From an uncultured Clostridia bacterium (GTDB lineage Bacteria; Bacillota; Clostridia; Oscillospirales; Oscillospiraceae): 10,270 bases of DNA. The notes beneath the pieces were generated by a model. The model ran no database searches, was not told where the DNA came from, and saw only the letters and a list, made by a program, of their open reading frames with translations. Below, piece by piece: positions 1-6,979 of the stretch; the first letter of the stretch is position 1, and every line of letters begins with the position of its first letter. Location of the stretch: the NCBI GenBank assembly GCA_946187475.1, contig CAMHRJ010000055.1, forward strand, positions 1 through 10,270, written 5' to 3'. The position numbers and the translations under genes are program-made.

Positions 1-2
1 TC

Positions 3-1310
3 AACGTCACCGCCAGCCACAACCCCAAGGAGTACAACGGCTATAAGGTCTACTGGGCCGACGGCGCCCAGCTGCCGCCCCAGCACGCCGCTGCCATCGC
101 CGACCTGATGACGAAGCTGAACATCTTCAAGGACGTCAAGCGCATGCCCTTCGACGCCGCCGTCCAGCAGGGTCTGGTGGAGTATCTGGGCGAGGAGACC
201 GACGAGGCCTTCCTCAAGGAAGTCATGGCCATGTCCATCGACTCCGAGGTCGTGCGCCGCGTAGCCGATGATTTCAAGATCGTCTACACCCCCTTCCACG
301 GCTGCGGCTGGCACCTGGTGCCCGAAGCGCTGCATCGTCTGGGCGTGAAGCACGTCATTCCCGTCAAGGAGCAGATGGTTCTGGACGGCGATTTCCCCAC
401 GGTGGTGAGCCCCAACCCCGAGAATCCCGAGGGCTTCTACCTGGCGGTGGATCTGGCGAAAGAGGTCGGCAGCGATCTCATCGTCGGCACCGACCCGGAC
501 TCCGACCGCGTCGGCGTCATGGTCCGCGCCAAGGACGGCGAGTATCACACCATCACCGGCAACCAGATGGGCTGCCTGCTGATGGACTATGTCATCACCG
601 CCCGGAAGGCCAACGGCACTCTGCCCAAGAACGCCGCCGGTCTGAGCACCATCGTCTCCACCAAGATGGTCCGCAAGATCTGCGATGACAACGACGTCCA
701 TTTCGACGAGACCTTCACCGGCTTCAAGTTCATTGCCGAGAAGCTGGCCGAGTATGCTGCCGCCGGCGGAACCTACCAGTATCTCATGGGCTTCGAGGAG
801 AGCTACGGCTACATGATGGGCGACTACGTCCGCGACAAGGACGCCGTCACCGCCTCCATGATGATCACCGAGATGGCCGCCCACTACTTCGAGAAGGGCA
901 TGACCCTGGCCGACGCCCTGGACGCCCTCTACGAGAAGTACGGCTGGTTCGGTGAAAAGACCCTGAATCTGGTCATGCCGGGTCTGGACGGTCTGGAAAA
1001 GATGGCCGCCCTTATGGCAGAGCTCCGCAGCGACCCGCCCGCCAAGATCGCCGACACCGCCGTGCTGCGTATGCGCGACTATAAGGACGGCTCTGTCCTG
1101 GTTCCCGGCCTCGGCAAGGTGGACGACACGCCTATGCGCGGCTCCAACGTGCTCTACTTCGAGCTGGAGGACGGCTGCTCCTTCATCGTGCGTCCCTCCG
1201 GCACCGAGCCGAAGATCAAGATCTACATCCTGGCCCAGGGTGCAGATCAGGCCGATGTAGCCGCCAAGGTGGATAAATATGCAGCTTTTGCGGAGACGCT
1301 GAAGCGCTGA
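3..1310 (+). CDS. pgcA: Phosphoglucomutase/phosphomannomutase (alpha-D-phosphohexomutase), 5'-truncated by window edge
   Basis: The enzyme interconverts hexose 1- and 6-phosphates (glucose-1-P/glucose-6-P, possibly mannose phosphates) through a phosphoserine intermediate in the cytoplasm, feeding glycogen, cell wall and exopolysaccharide precursors. The reading frame is open from base 3, and the start codon lies upstream of the window. All downstream family signatures are visible: the active-site serine loop TASHNP (Ser codon 15-17), the Mg-binding loop DPDSDR (492-509), the sugar-recognition loop GFEESYG (789-809), and the phosphate-binding loop RPSGTEPK (1191-1214). About 435 residues are present. 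Firmicutes PgcA-type enzymes are roughly 570-580 residues, so only the N-terminal portion before the active serine is missing. TGFKFIAEK and the YGYMMGDYVRDKDAV block also match the Bacillus PgcA type rather than GlmM. A strong terminator follows 18 bases after the stop. Family is certain; preference for glucose over mannose is inferred. Confidence 0.93.
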   Translation, partial: NVTASHNPKEYNGYKVYWADGAQLPPQHAAAIADLMTKLNIFKDVKRMPFDAAVQQGLVEYLGEETDEAFLKEVMAMSIDSEVVRRVADDFKIVYTPFHGCGWHLVPEALHRLGVKHVIPVKEQMVLDGDFPTVVSPNPENPEGFYLAVDLAKEVGSDLIVGTDPDSDRVGVMVRAKDGEYHTITGNQMGCLLMDYVITARKANGTLPKNAAGLSTIVSTKMVRKICDDNDVHFDETFTGFKFIAEKLAEYAAAGGTYQYLMGFEESYGYMMGDYVRDKDAVTASMMITEMAAHYFEKGMTLADALDALYEKYGWFGEKTLNLVMPGLDGLEKMAALMAELRSDPPAKIADTAVLRMRDYKDGSVLVPGLGKVDDTPMRGSNVLYFELEDGCSFIVRPSGTEPKIKIYILAQGADQADVAAKVDKYAAFAETLKR

Positions 1311-1327
1311 AACCACTATTAAATTTA

Positions 1328-1359
1328 ACAGCCTCCGAGAATTCTCGGAGGCTGTTTTT
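1328..1359 (+). terminator. Rho-independent terminator of the phosphohexomutase gene
   Basis: A perfect 28-base palindrome (1328-1355), centred on GAATTC and with arms beginning ACAGCCTCCGAGA, is followed by a T run at 1355-1359. It sits 17 bases after the stop codon and before the next promoter, so it separates the two genes. Confidence 0.93.
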
Positions 1360-1399
1360 GTATATTAATCCAAGATTGCTTTTTTATGGAAAAAGTGGA

Positions 1400-1428
1400 T
1401 TGACTCTTTTTGGAAGGATGACTATAAT
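1400..1428 (+). promoter_or_regulatory. Sigma-A promoter of the aminotransferase gene
   Basis: TTGACT (1400-1405) and a perfect TATAAT (1423-1428) are separated by 17 bases. The predicted start point is near 1435, which gives a leader of about 40 bases before the ATG. No obvious operator is seen. The near-consensus elements suggest strong, largely constitutive expression. Confidence 0.88.
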
Positions 1429-1474
1429 AAATACACCCTAGAGAAGAAAACTACCAAAAGGAGCGAAAACAACC

Positions 1475-2668
1475 ATGGAACTCAAGTTCTCCAAGACCAT
1501 CACCAAGCCCGATTTTCAGGGCGAGTTTACCGCTTCCATTCTGGCGGCTGCCGCGTCCCCGGACGTGATTTCCTTCGCCGGCGGTCTGCCGAACCCGGTG
1601 TCCTTCCCCGTCAAGGAGATGGAAGCCGCCACCCAGAAGGTGCTCAGCGAGCAGGGCGCCGTGGCGCTGCAGTACAGCTCCACCCAGGGCTATCTGCCCC
1701 TGCGCCAGTGGGCCGCCAAGCGCTATGAGGTGCTGGGCGTCACCGACGTGGAGGCCGATGATATCATCATCACCAACGGCTCCCAGCAGGCGCTGGAAAT
1801 GATCGGCCGCGCCATGATCGACCCCGGTGACAAGGTGCTGGTGGAGAACCCCACCTATCTGGTGGCCCTGCAGAGCTTCCACCTCTATGACCCCGAGGTC
1901 ATCCCCGTGGACATCAACGCCGACGGCATCGACTGCGACAAGCTTCAGGCTGCCATCGACGCCAACCCCGACGCCAAGTTCATCTACATCATCCCCAACT
2001 TCCAGAACCCCACCGGACTGACCTATTCCAAGGAGGTCCGTGAGCGCGCCGCCGAGATCCTGAAGAAGTCCAACCTCCTGGTTCTGGAGGATAACCCCTA
2101 CAGCGAGCTGCGCTTCTCCGGCGAGGGCGGCAAGAGCTTCGGCTACTACCTGGGCGAGCAGTGCTGCATGTTCGGCACCTTCTCCAAGATCGTCTCTCCC
2201 GGCATGCGCATCGGCTGGATCTGCTGCCGCAACAAGGAGCTGCGCGCCAAGCTCCTGAGCTACAAGTCCACCGCCGACCTGCACACCAACATCTTCTGCC
2301 AGATGGTGCTGGCCCAGTACCTGACGGACAACGATCTGGACGAGCACATCAACAAGACCAAGGAGCTCTATAAGCAGAAGGCCGAGTTCATGATGGAGTG
2401 CATGCGCAAGTATCTGCCCGCCGGCGTCACCTTCACGCCCACCGAGGGCGGCATGTTCCTCTGGGCGGAGCTGCCCGAGGGCATCACCGCGCTGGACCTC
2501 TACCGCAAGGGCCTGGAGCAGGGCGTTGCCATCTGCCCGGGCGATCCCTTCTACGAGACCGAGCGCAACGTGCGCACCTTCCGCGTGAACTATTCCAACA
2601 GCACCGACGAAGCCATCGAAAAGGGCATGCAGATCCTCGGCGAGGCCTGCAAGGAACTCATGGCGTAA
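1475..2668 (+). CDS. PLP-dependent aminotransferase, class I/II (fold type I; LysN/aromatic-type)
   Basis: A 397-residue cytosolic aminotransferase that probably transfers amino groups between an amino acid (aromatic, branched-chain or 2-aminoadipate type) and 2-oxoglutarate. Visible hallmarks are the NPTG motif (178-181), the Asp-x-x-Tyr cofactor contact DNPY (206-209), the Schiff-base lysine in the SK motif (Lys238) followed by the SPGMRIGW block, and a C-terminal Arg in FRVNYS (Arg370), which in this fold binds the substrate carboxylate. The length and N-terminal pattern (SFAGGLPNP, QYSSTQGYLPLR) match the COG1167 catalytic domain without the GntR-type DNA-binding domain of MocR regulators, so it is an enzyme and not a regulator. 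The ATG is supported by AAAAGGAG (1456-1463), 11 bases upstream. It is monocistronic, with its own promoter and terminator. Substrate cannot be fixed from sequence. Confidence 0.92.
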   Translation: MELKFSKTITKPDFQGEFTASILAAAASPDVISFAGGLPNPVSFPVKEMEAATQKVLSEQGAVALQYSSTQGYLPLRQWAAKRYEVLGVTDVEADDIIITNGSQQALEMIGRAMIDPGDKVLVENPTYLVALQSFHLYDPEVIPVDINADGIDCDKLQAAIDANPDAKFIYIIPNFQNPTGLTYSKEVRERAAEILKKSNLLVLEDNPYSELRFSGEGGKSFGYYLGEQCCMFGTFSKIVSPGMRIGWICCRNKELRAKLLSYKSTADLHTNIFCQMVLAQYLTDNDLDEHINKTKELYKQKAEFMMECMRKYLPAGVTFTPTEGGMFLWAELPEGITALDLYRKGLEQGVAICPGDPFYETERNVRTFRVNYSNSTDEAIEKGMQILGEACKELMA

Positions 2669-2685
2669 TCATTGAACCAAAACGT

Positions 2686-2722
2686 AAACCCCGGCACACC
2701 GTTCACGGTGCGCCGGGGTTTT
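2686..2722 (+). terminator. Rho-independent terminator of the aminotransferase gene
   Basis: The arms AAACCCCGGCACACCG (2686-2701) and CGGTGCGCCGGGGTTT (2706-2721) pair with one A/C mismatch around a TTCA loop and end in TTTT. The opposite strand has only a short interrupted T run after the stem, so it may also weakly stop transcription of the converging gene at 2776-3873. Confidence 0.9.
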
Positions 2723-2741
2723 CTGTGTCAGGGAGCGTCTA

Positions 2742-2772
2742 ACTCCACACTCCAAACTCCACACTCCACACT
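2742..2772. repeat. Short tandem heptamer repeat, ACTCCAM x4
   Basis: Four consecutive 7-base units, ACTCCAC, ACTCCAA, ACTCCAC, ACTCCAC, followed by a partial ACT, lie between two converging genes. The end overlaps the arm of a small hairpin (2768-2787). No coding role is seen. Confidence 0.85.
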
Positions 2773-2787
2773 GGTTTAGTCCAGTGT
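2768..2787 (-). other. Hairpin spanning the stop codon of the PTS EIIC-like gene
   Basis: ACACTGG (2768-2774) and CCAGTGT (2781-2787) form a 7-bp stem with a six-base loop containing the gene's stop codon (TTA on the plus strand, 2776-2778). No T run follows on the minus strand, so it is not a classical terminator. It may stabilise the transcript 3' end. Confidence 0.45.
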
Positions 2788-3873
2788 CAGATCTCCCTCT
2801 TTGATCCAGCCGATCTTCCGGCAGAGCTGGCCCAGCAGCCAGCAGATGATGGCAGGGAGGACGATGCTCACCAGCAGCAGACCGATCCACTGGAAGGCGC
2901 CGGGCTGGATGGCAACCGCGCCGTTGGCGATGGCCGCCTCGCTGGGCGTGACCCAGCCGGTCCAGACGCCAATGGGACCGCAGAGACCGCAGGTGCCCAT
3001 GCCGGAGTTGATGGCCGCGCCGTTCATCTCCAGCTTGAAGATGCAGGTGGAGATGGGGCCGGTGATGGCCGAGGTGACGATGGCGGGAATCCAGATCTTC
3101 GGATTGCGGACGATGTTGCCCATCTGGAGCATGGAGGTGCCCAATCCCTGACTGACGAGGCCGCCCCATCTGTTCTCTTTAAAACTCATGACGGCAAAGC
3201 CCACCATGTTGGCGCAGCAGCCTGCCAGGGCAGCGCCGCCGGCCAGGCCCGTCAGACTCAGCGCCGCGCAGATGGCCGCCGAGGAGATGGGCAGCGTCAG
3301 GGCGATGCCCACGATAACAGAGACCAGGATGCCCATAATGAAGGGCCGCTGCTGGGTCGCCCACATGATGACCTGACCCACCCAGCTGGCCGCTTTGCCG
3401 ATGGGGGCCGCCACCAGCATGGCAAGTCCGATGCCGATGAGGATGGTGACCAATGGCGTCACCAGAATGTCCACCTTCGTCTCCTTGGAGACCGCCTTAC
3501 CGAACTCCGCGGCGATGACCGCTGTCACAAGAACGGCCAGAGGACCGCCTGCGCCGCCGATGGCGTTGGTGGCGTAGCCTACGGGTACCAGTGAGAACAG
3601 TACCATGGCCGGGGCGTGTAAGGCGTAGCCAATGGCCACCGCCATGGCCGGGCCCACCATGGCCATGGCTGCACCGCCGATGGTGGGGCCGTCGGTGAAG
3701 ATGGGCATGGTCAGAAAGCCGATGTGGAACTGGGTGCCCAGCGTGTTCAGGATCGTGCCGATCAGCAGCGAGCAGAACAGACCCTGGGCCATGGCACTCA
3801 GAGCGTCGATGCCGTAACGCTTGAGCGAAATCTCGATGTCCTTGCGTTTCAGAAACGCGGAAAACTTGCTCAT
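2776..3873 (-). CDS. PTS EIIC-like membrane permease (PTS_EIIC_2 type), stand-alone
   Basis: A 365-residue polytopic inner-membrane protein. After a short basic N-terminus (SKFSAFLKRKDIEISLKRY) it shows about nine or ten hydrophobic segments, for example near residues 24-45, 68-90, 92-102, 110-125, 135-157, 178-215, 260-278 and 328-352. Gly/Ala-rich re-entrant-like stretches (TDGPTIGGAAM, NAIGGAGGPL, GMGTCGLCGPIG) match the PTS_EIIC_2 family. Members of that family are annotated as the membrane-spanning IIC sugar component of the phosphotransferase system, but many stand alone without EIIA/EIIB, as here. Substrate and dependence on PTS phosphorylation are unknown. The ATG is supported by GGAGGA on the minus strand (plus 3881-3886, 7 bases upstream). 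It has its own promoter and a palindrome just downstream of the predicted start point. The C-terminus ends in charged residues. Family call is confident; transport function is inferred. Confidence 0.85.
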   Translation of the reverse strand: MSKFSAFLKRKDIEISLKRYGIDALSAMAQGLFCSLLIGTILNTLGTQFHIGFLTMPIFTDGPTIGGAAMAMVGPAMAVAIGYALHAPAMVLFSLVPVGYATNAIGGAGGPLAVLVTAVIAAEFGKAVSKETKVDILVTPLVTILIGIGLAMLVAAPIGKAASWVGQVIMWATQQRPFIMGILVSVIVGIALTLPISSAAICAALSLTGLAGGAALAGCCANMVGFAVMSFKENRWGGLVSQGLGTSMLQMGNIVRNPKIWIPAIVTSAITGPISTCIFKLEMNGAAINSGMGTCGLCGPIGVWTGWVTPSEAAIANGAVAIQPGAFQWIGLLLVSIVLPAIICWLLGQLCRKIGWIKEGDLTLD

Positions 3874-3898
3874 GACAGGTTCCTCCGGTTGAGTAGAT

Positions 3899-3914
3899 AG
3901 GTGTCAAGACACCT
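3899..3914 (-). promoter_or_regulatory. Palindromic operator candidate in the EIIC-like gene leader
   Basis: AGGTGTCAAGACACCT has perfect 7-base arms around a 2-base centre. It lies immediately downstream of the predicted start point (about 3916 on the minus strand) and upstream of the ribosome binding site. That position and symmetry fit a dimeric repressor site of GntR or similar type. No regulator gene is adjacent, so the binder is unknown. Confidence 0.55.
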
Positions 3915-3922
3915 GCAAGGGC

Positions 3923-3950
3923 AGTATAACACAGCGGCGCGGATTGTCAA
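3923..3950 (-). promoter_or_regulatory. Sigma-A promoter of the EIIC-like gene
   Basis: On the minus strand, a perfect TTGACA (plus 3945-3950) and TATACT (plus 3923-3928) are separated by 16 bases. The predicted start is near 3916, with a leader of about 43 bases. It lies just after the upstream same-strand hydrolase gene, so the permease is probably transcribed independently of it. Confidence 0.82.
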
Positions 3951-3977
3951 CCATAATCTTTCTTTTGACAGACCGAA

Positions 3978-4529
3978 TTAAAGATTGCTCAGCAATCCTT
4001 CCGCGAAGGCCCGGTGCCCGGCGGGGGAGAAGTGCACCCCGTCGAAGGTGAGGTCTACGTTCCAGTCACCCGCGTCCAGAAACCGAATGCCCAGTTTCCT
4101 TGCGAGGGCAGCGTAGAGGACTGCCAGCGCAACCGAGGCTTCGATCAGATCATCGCTATCCACCCAGGCGCCGGGCTGCATTTTCGGCGGCGCGATCAGC
4201 AGCAGCGGAAAGTCCGAAAGCGCCTGCAAAAACGCCTCCATCCTTGCTGAAACCTGCTCCGGGGAAGCGCCCATCAGCAGATCGTTCGAGCCCAGCATCA
4301 CCGTGACCCACTCCATGGGCCGCAGGGACGCCAGCCGCGACCGCAGATTCTGGACCGTCGCCTCCCGGCGGGGGATCTCCGCGCCGTTCATGCCCAGATT
4401 CACCACGTCCCAGCCTGCGGCGGAGAGCAGCCCCGTCCAGCGCTGGGTTTCCTCATATCGCCCGCCGAAATAAGACCGGGGGTCATAGCCGTAGGTGTTG
4501 GAATCACCCACACAAACCAGTCTGCCCAT
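3978..4529 (-). CDS. SGNH/GDSL-family hydrolase
   Basis: A 183-residue single-domain esterase/lipase-fold enzyme with no signal peptide, so probably cytoplasmic. The four family blocks are clear: block I VCVGDSN with the nucleophile Ser10, block II Gly in NLGMNG (44-49), block III GSND (80-83) with oxyanion-hole Asn82, and block V DGVHFSP with catalytic Asp163 and His166. Family members remove acyl or acetyl groups from sugars, lipids or cell wall glycans, or act as thioesterases; the substrate cannot be read here. The ATG is set by AAGGAGG on the minus strand (plus 4536-4542), 6 bases upstream. It is read divergently from the ABC exporter gene and in the same direction as the downstream EIIC-like gene, from which it is separated by a dedicated promoter. 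The family call is secure. Confidence 0.92.
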   Translation of the reverse strand: MGRLVCVGDSNTYGYDPRSYFGGRYEETQRWTGLLSAAGWDVVNLGMNGAEIPRREATVQNLRSRLASLRPMEWVTVMLGSNDLLMGASPEQVSARMEAFLQALSDFPLLLIAPPKMQPGAWVDSDDLIEASVALAVLYAALARKLGIRFLDAGDWNVDLTFDGVHFSPAGHRAFAEGLLSNL

Positions 4530-4552
4530 GGCGCACCTCCTTGGTTTCTTCT

Positions 4553-4581
4553 ATAGTATCACAGGCACCTCGCACGGTCAA
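4553..4581 (-). promoter_or_regulatory. Sigma-A promoter of the SGNH hydrolase gene
   Basis: On the minus strand, TTGACC (plus 4576-4581) and TACTAT (plus 4553-4558) are separated by 17 bases. The predicted start is near 4546, which gives a very short leader of about 17 bases containing the ribosome binding site. The -10 is imperfect. Confidence 0.68.
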
Positions 4582-4587
4582 AAGAAT

Positions 4588-4616
4588 TTGAAATCCCGGG
4601 AATTTCGTGATATACT
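4588..4616 (+). promoter_or_regulatory. Sigma-A promoter of the ABC exporter-GNAT gene
   Basis: TTGAAA (4588-4593) and TATACT (4611-4616) are separated by 17 bases, with a predicted start near 4623. Its -35 is only six bases from the -35 of the divergent hydrolase promoter. The spacer holds the near-palindrome GAAAT-n7-ATTTC (4590-4606), which could be an operator. Confidence 0.8.
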
Positions 4617-4651
4617 GCAAAAAAGCGCTAAAGTGAAAGGAGCGATTCCCC

Positions 4652-6937
4652 ATGCCGGCACCCGGTGGAGGCCGCGGCGGCAAATTCCTCACGGAGGAGG
4701 AACTGAAAAACCGCCCCAAGGTCACATGGCCCCTGATGAAACGGGTCTTTTCCTGGCTCACGCCCTACAAAAAACAGATGGCGCTGGTGCTGCTGTGCAT
4801 CCTGGTATCCTCGGTGTTCACGCTGCTGCCCAGCGTGCTCACGGGCCGCATCATCGACGAGGGCCTCATCGCCCGGAGCATGCCCAAGCTGGTGCAGTAT
4901 ATCCTGCTGTCCTTCGGCGTCACCGTGGCGGCGAACCTCATCGGCGTGGCGGAGAACTATCTCAACCGCTGGATCGCCGAGCACATCACCTTCGACATGC
5001 GCGGCCAGATGTACCGCCATCTCCAGCAGATGTCCCAGTCCTTTTTCACCACCAACAACCAGGGCGACATCATCACCCGCATGACCAGCGACATCACCGG
5101 TGTCCGGGAGGTCATCACCAACACCCTCACCAGCATCCTCTCCAACAGCATCACGCTGATCGCGGCCCTGGTGATCATGTATCGGGAAAACTGGGTCCTT
5201 GCAACCATCGGCATCATCATTGTGCCGCTGTTCGCCCTGCCCACCCGCAGAGCGGGCAAAAACCGCTGGATGCTCACCCGGGAGGCCCAGAGCTGCAACG
5301 ACGAGATCAACGGCATCCTCAATGAAAAGCTCTCCGTCTCCGGCCAGCTGCTGGTGAAGCTCTTCGGCCGGGAGGACGACGAGTTCGAGACCTACCAGCA
5401 GGCCAGCGGCCGTCTGGTGGATCTGAACATCAAGGAGGGCATGGCGGGCCGCTGGTTCCGTGTGGTAATCTCCACGGTCTCCAGCGTGGGACCACTGCTG
5501 CTGTATCTGGTGGGCGGCATCCTCATGATGCGCTACGACTCCGACCTCTCCGTGGGCGACGTGACCGTGCTGGTGGCGCTGCTGGGCCGGATGTACGGTC
5601 CGGTGAACAACCTCCTGAACATTCAGGTGGACTGGATTCGCTCCATGGCCCTGTTTACCCGCATTTTTGAGTACTTCGATATGCCCGTGGAGATTGAAAA
5701 CGCCCCAGACGCCATCACGCCCGAATCGGCCTCCGGCGAGGTGGAGTTCGACAACGTGGACTTCCGCTACACTCCCGAGCGGCAGATTCTCGACGACGTG
5801 ACCTTCAAGCTGGATCACGGCCGCAGCATCGCCATCGTCGGACCCTCCGGCAGCGGCAAGAGCACCATCATCAACCTGATTCCCCGTCTCTACGATGTGG
5901 AGAGCGGCTGCGTGAAGTTCGACGGCGTGGATGTGCGCCGGCTGGACCTCCACTTTCTGCGCCGGAACGTGGGCATTGTCAGCCAGGAGACCTATCTCTT
6001 CAACGGCACCATCCGGGACAACCTCCTTTACGCCAAGCCCGACGCCACGGAGGATGAGCTGGTCCAGGCCTGTCGGGACGCCAACATCCTGGACTTCGTG
6101 GAAAAGCAGGAGGACGGACTGGATACCATGGTGGGCAACCGGGGCTTAAAGCTCTCCGGCGGCGAGAAGCAGCGCATCTCCATCGCCCGGGTACTCCTGA
6201 AGGACCCGGCCCTGCTGATCTTCGACGAGGCCACCTCGGCCCTGGACTCTATCTCCGAGCGGAAGATCCAGGACGCCCTGGACCCGCTGATCGAGTCCCG
6301 CACCAGCATCCTCATCGCCCATCGGCTGTCTACCATCCTGGCTGCCGACGAGATTCTGGTGGTGAAGGACGGCAAGATCGCCGAGCGGGGCATCCACAGC
6401 CAGCTGGTGAACGCCGGCGGCGTCTACACCGAGCTCTACGAGACCCAGTTCCGGGTTGCCATCACCGAAGACACCCTCCAGACCCGCACCGCCCAGCCGG
6501 AGGAGACGGAAAAGCTCATGCGCATCTGGCGGGCTTCCGACCGGGGCGCCCAGAGCTTCCTGCCGGCCTCCTATTTCCGCCAGCAGGCAGAGATTGTCCG
6601 CGACACCCTCCGGACCGGCGACGTCTACGTGGTGGACGGCGAGACCGACGGGGAAGACAGCGTTCTGGGCTTTATCGGCCTCCGGGACGACTGCATCGCC
6701 GGCTTCTTCGTGGACCAGTGCTTCCAGTCTCAAGGCCTGGGCAAGCGGCTGCTGGACTTCGTCAAGGAACGCAATGACACCCTCCGCCTGCAGGTCTTTG
6801 CCAAGAATCGCCGGGCCGTGCAGTTCTACACCCGTGAGGGCTTCACCGTTACCGCCGAGACCACCGATCCCGCCACCGGCGAGACCAAACTGGAAATGCA
6901 GTGGCGCAAGCCCACAGTGCTGGAGGACGTGGGGTGA
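4652..6937 (+). CDS. ABC exporter half-transporter fused to a C-terminal GNAT acetyltransferase domain
   Basis: A 761-residue protein, about 160 longer than a usual half-exporter. Residues 40-330 form a type-1 exporter transmembrane domain (segments near 42-65, 80-103, 157-177, 180-198, 270-293, 302-325). Residues ~363-600 form an intact ATPase domain: Walker A GPSGSGKST (397-405), Q-loop SQETYLF, signature LSGGEKQR (501-508), Walker B plus D-loop LLIFDEATSALD (521-532), H-loop LIAHRLST (His557). Half-exporters usually end near the LYETQF block (~597). Here the frame continues without a stop into a GNAT fold (~613-755) resembling YjaB-type acetyltransferases: LMRIWRASD, a FLPASYF segment, the acetyl-CoA motif QSQGLG (692-697) followed by KRLLDF, and NRRAVQFYTREGFTV. 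It should act as a homodimer exporting an unknown substrate, with the GNAT domain cytoplasmic. The ATG follows AAAGGAG (4636-4642) by 9 bases. It has its own promoter, and the thrS leader promoter begins 8 bases after its stop. Confidence 0.92.
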   Translation: MPAPGGGRGGKFLTEEELKNRPKVTWPLMKRVFSWLTPYKKQMALVLLCILVSSVFTLLPSVLTGRIIDEGLIARSMPKLVQYILLSFGVTVAANLIGVAENYLNRWIAEHITFDMRGQMYRHLQQMSQSFFTTNNQGDIITRMTSDITGVREVITNTLTSILSNSITLIAALVIMYRENWVLATIGIIIVPLFALPTRRAGKNRWMLTREAQSCNDEINGILNEKLSVSGQLLVKLFGREDDEFETYQQASGRLVDLNIKEGMAGRWFRVVISTVSSVGPLLLYLVGGILMMRYDSDLSVGDVTVLVALLGRMYGPVNNLLNIQVDWIRSMALFTRIFEYFDMPVEIENAPDAITPESASGEVEFDNVDFRYTPERQILDDVTFKLDHGRSIAIVGPSGSGKSTIINLIPRLYDVESGCVKFDGVDVRRLDLHFLRRNVGIVSQETYLFNGTIRDNLLYAKPDATEDELVQACRDANILDFVEKQEDGLDTMVGNRGLKLSGGEKQRISIARVLLKDPALLIFDEATSALDSISERKIQDALDPLIESRTSILIAHRLSTILAADEILVVKDGKIAERGIHSQLVNAGGVYTELYETQFRVAITEDTLQTRTAQPEETEKLMRIWRASDRGAQSFLPASYFRQQAEIVRDTLRTGDVYVVDGETDGEDSVLGFIGLRDDCIAGFFVDQCFQSQGLGKRLLDFVKERNDTLRLQVFAKNRRAVQFYTREGFTVTAETTDPATGETKLEMQWRKPTVLEDVG

Positions 6938-6944
6938 ATGCCCC

Positions 6945-6973
6945 TTGACAATTCAGCGGTTTGGTGCTATCAT
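6945..6973 (+). promoter_or_regulatory. Sigma-A promoter of the thrS T-box transcript
   Basis: A perfect TTGACA (6945-6950) and TATCAT (6968-6973) are separated by 17 bases, starting only 8 bases after the ABC-GNAT stop codon. The predicted start is near 6980, at the 5' edge of the T-box stem I. The strong promoter fits a gene controlled by attenuation rather than initiation. Confidence 0.85.
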
Positions 6974-6979
6974 CCCTCC

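Noticed and set aside
1451..2347. Minus-strand open frame opposite the aminotransferase
   Set aside because: It is a repetitive Val/Gly/Asp/Leu shadow of a gene with intact catalytic motifs.
2742..2772. Heptamer array as a CRISPR remnant
   Set aside because: The units are directly tandem with no spacers and only 7 bases long.
3965..3970. Plus-strand TTGACA between the hydrolase and EIIC-like genes
   Set aside because: No -10 at suitable spacing and no plus-strand gene follows.
3983..3997. Small GATTGC/GCAATC hairpin near the end of the SGNH hydrolase gene as its terminator
   Set aside because: Only a 6-bp stem with a 3-base loop, inside the coding region and followed by just TTT on the minus strand; too weak to call.
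4628..5953. Long minus-strand open frame opposite the ABC exporter
   Set aside because: It is His/Glu/Val-rich shadow composition antisense to clear ABC exporter motifs, with no supporting start signals.
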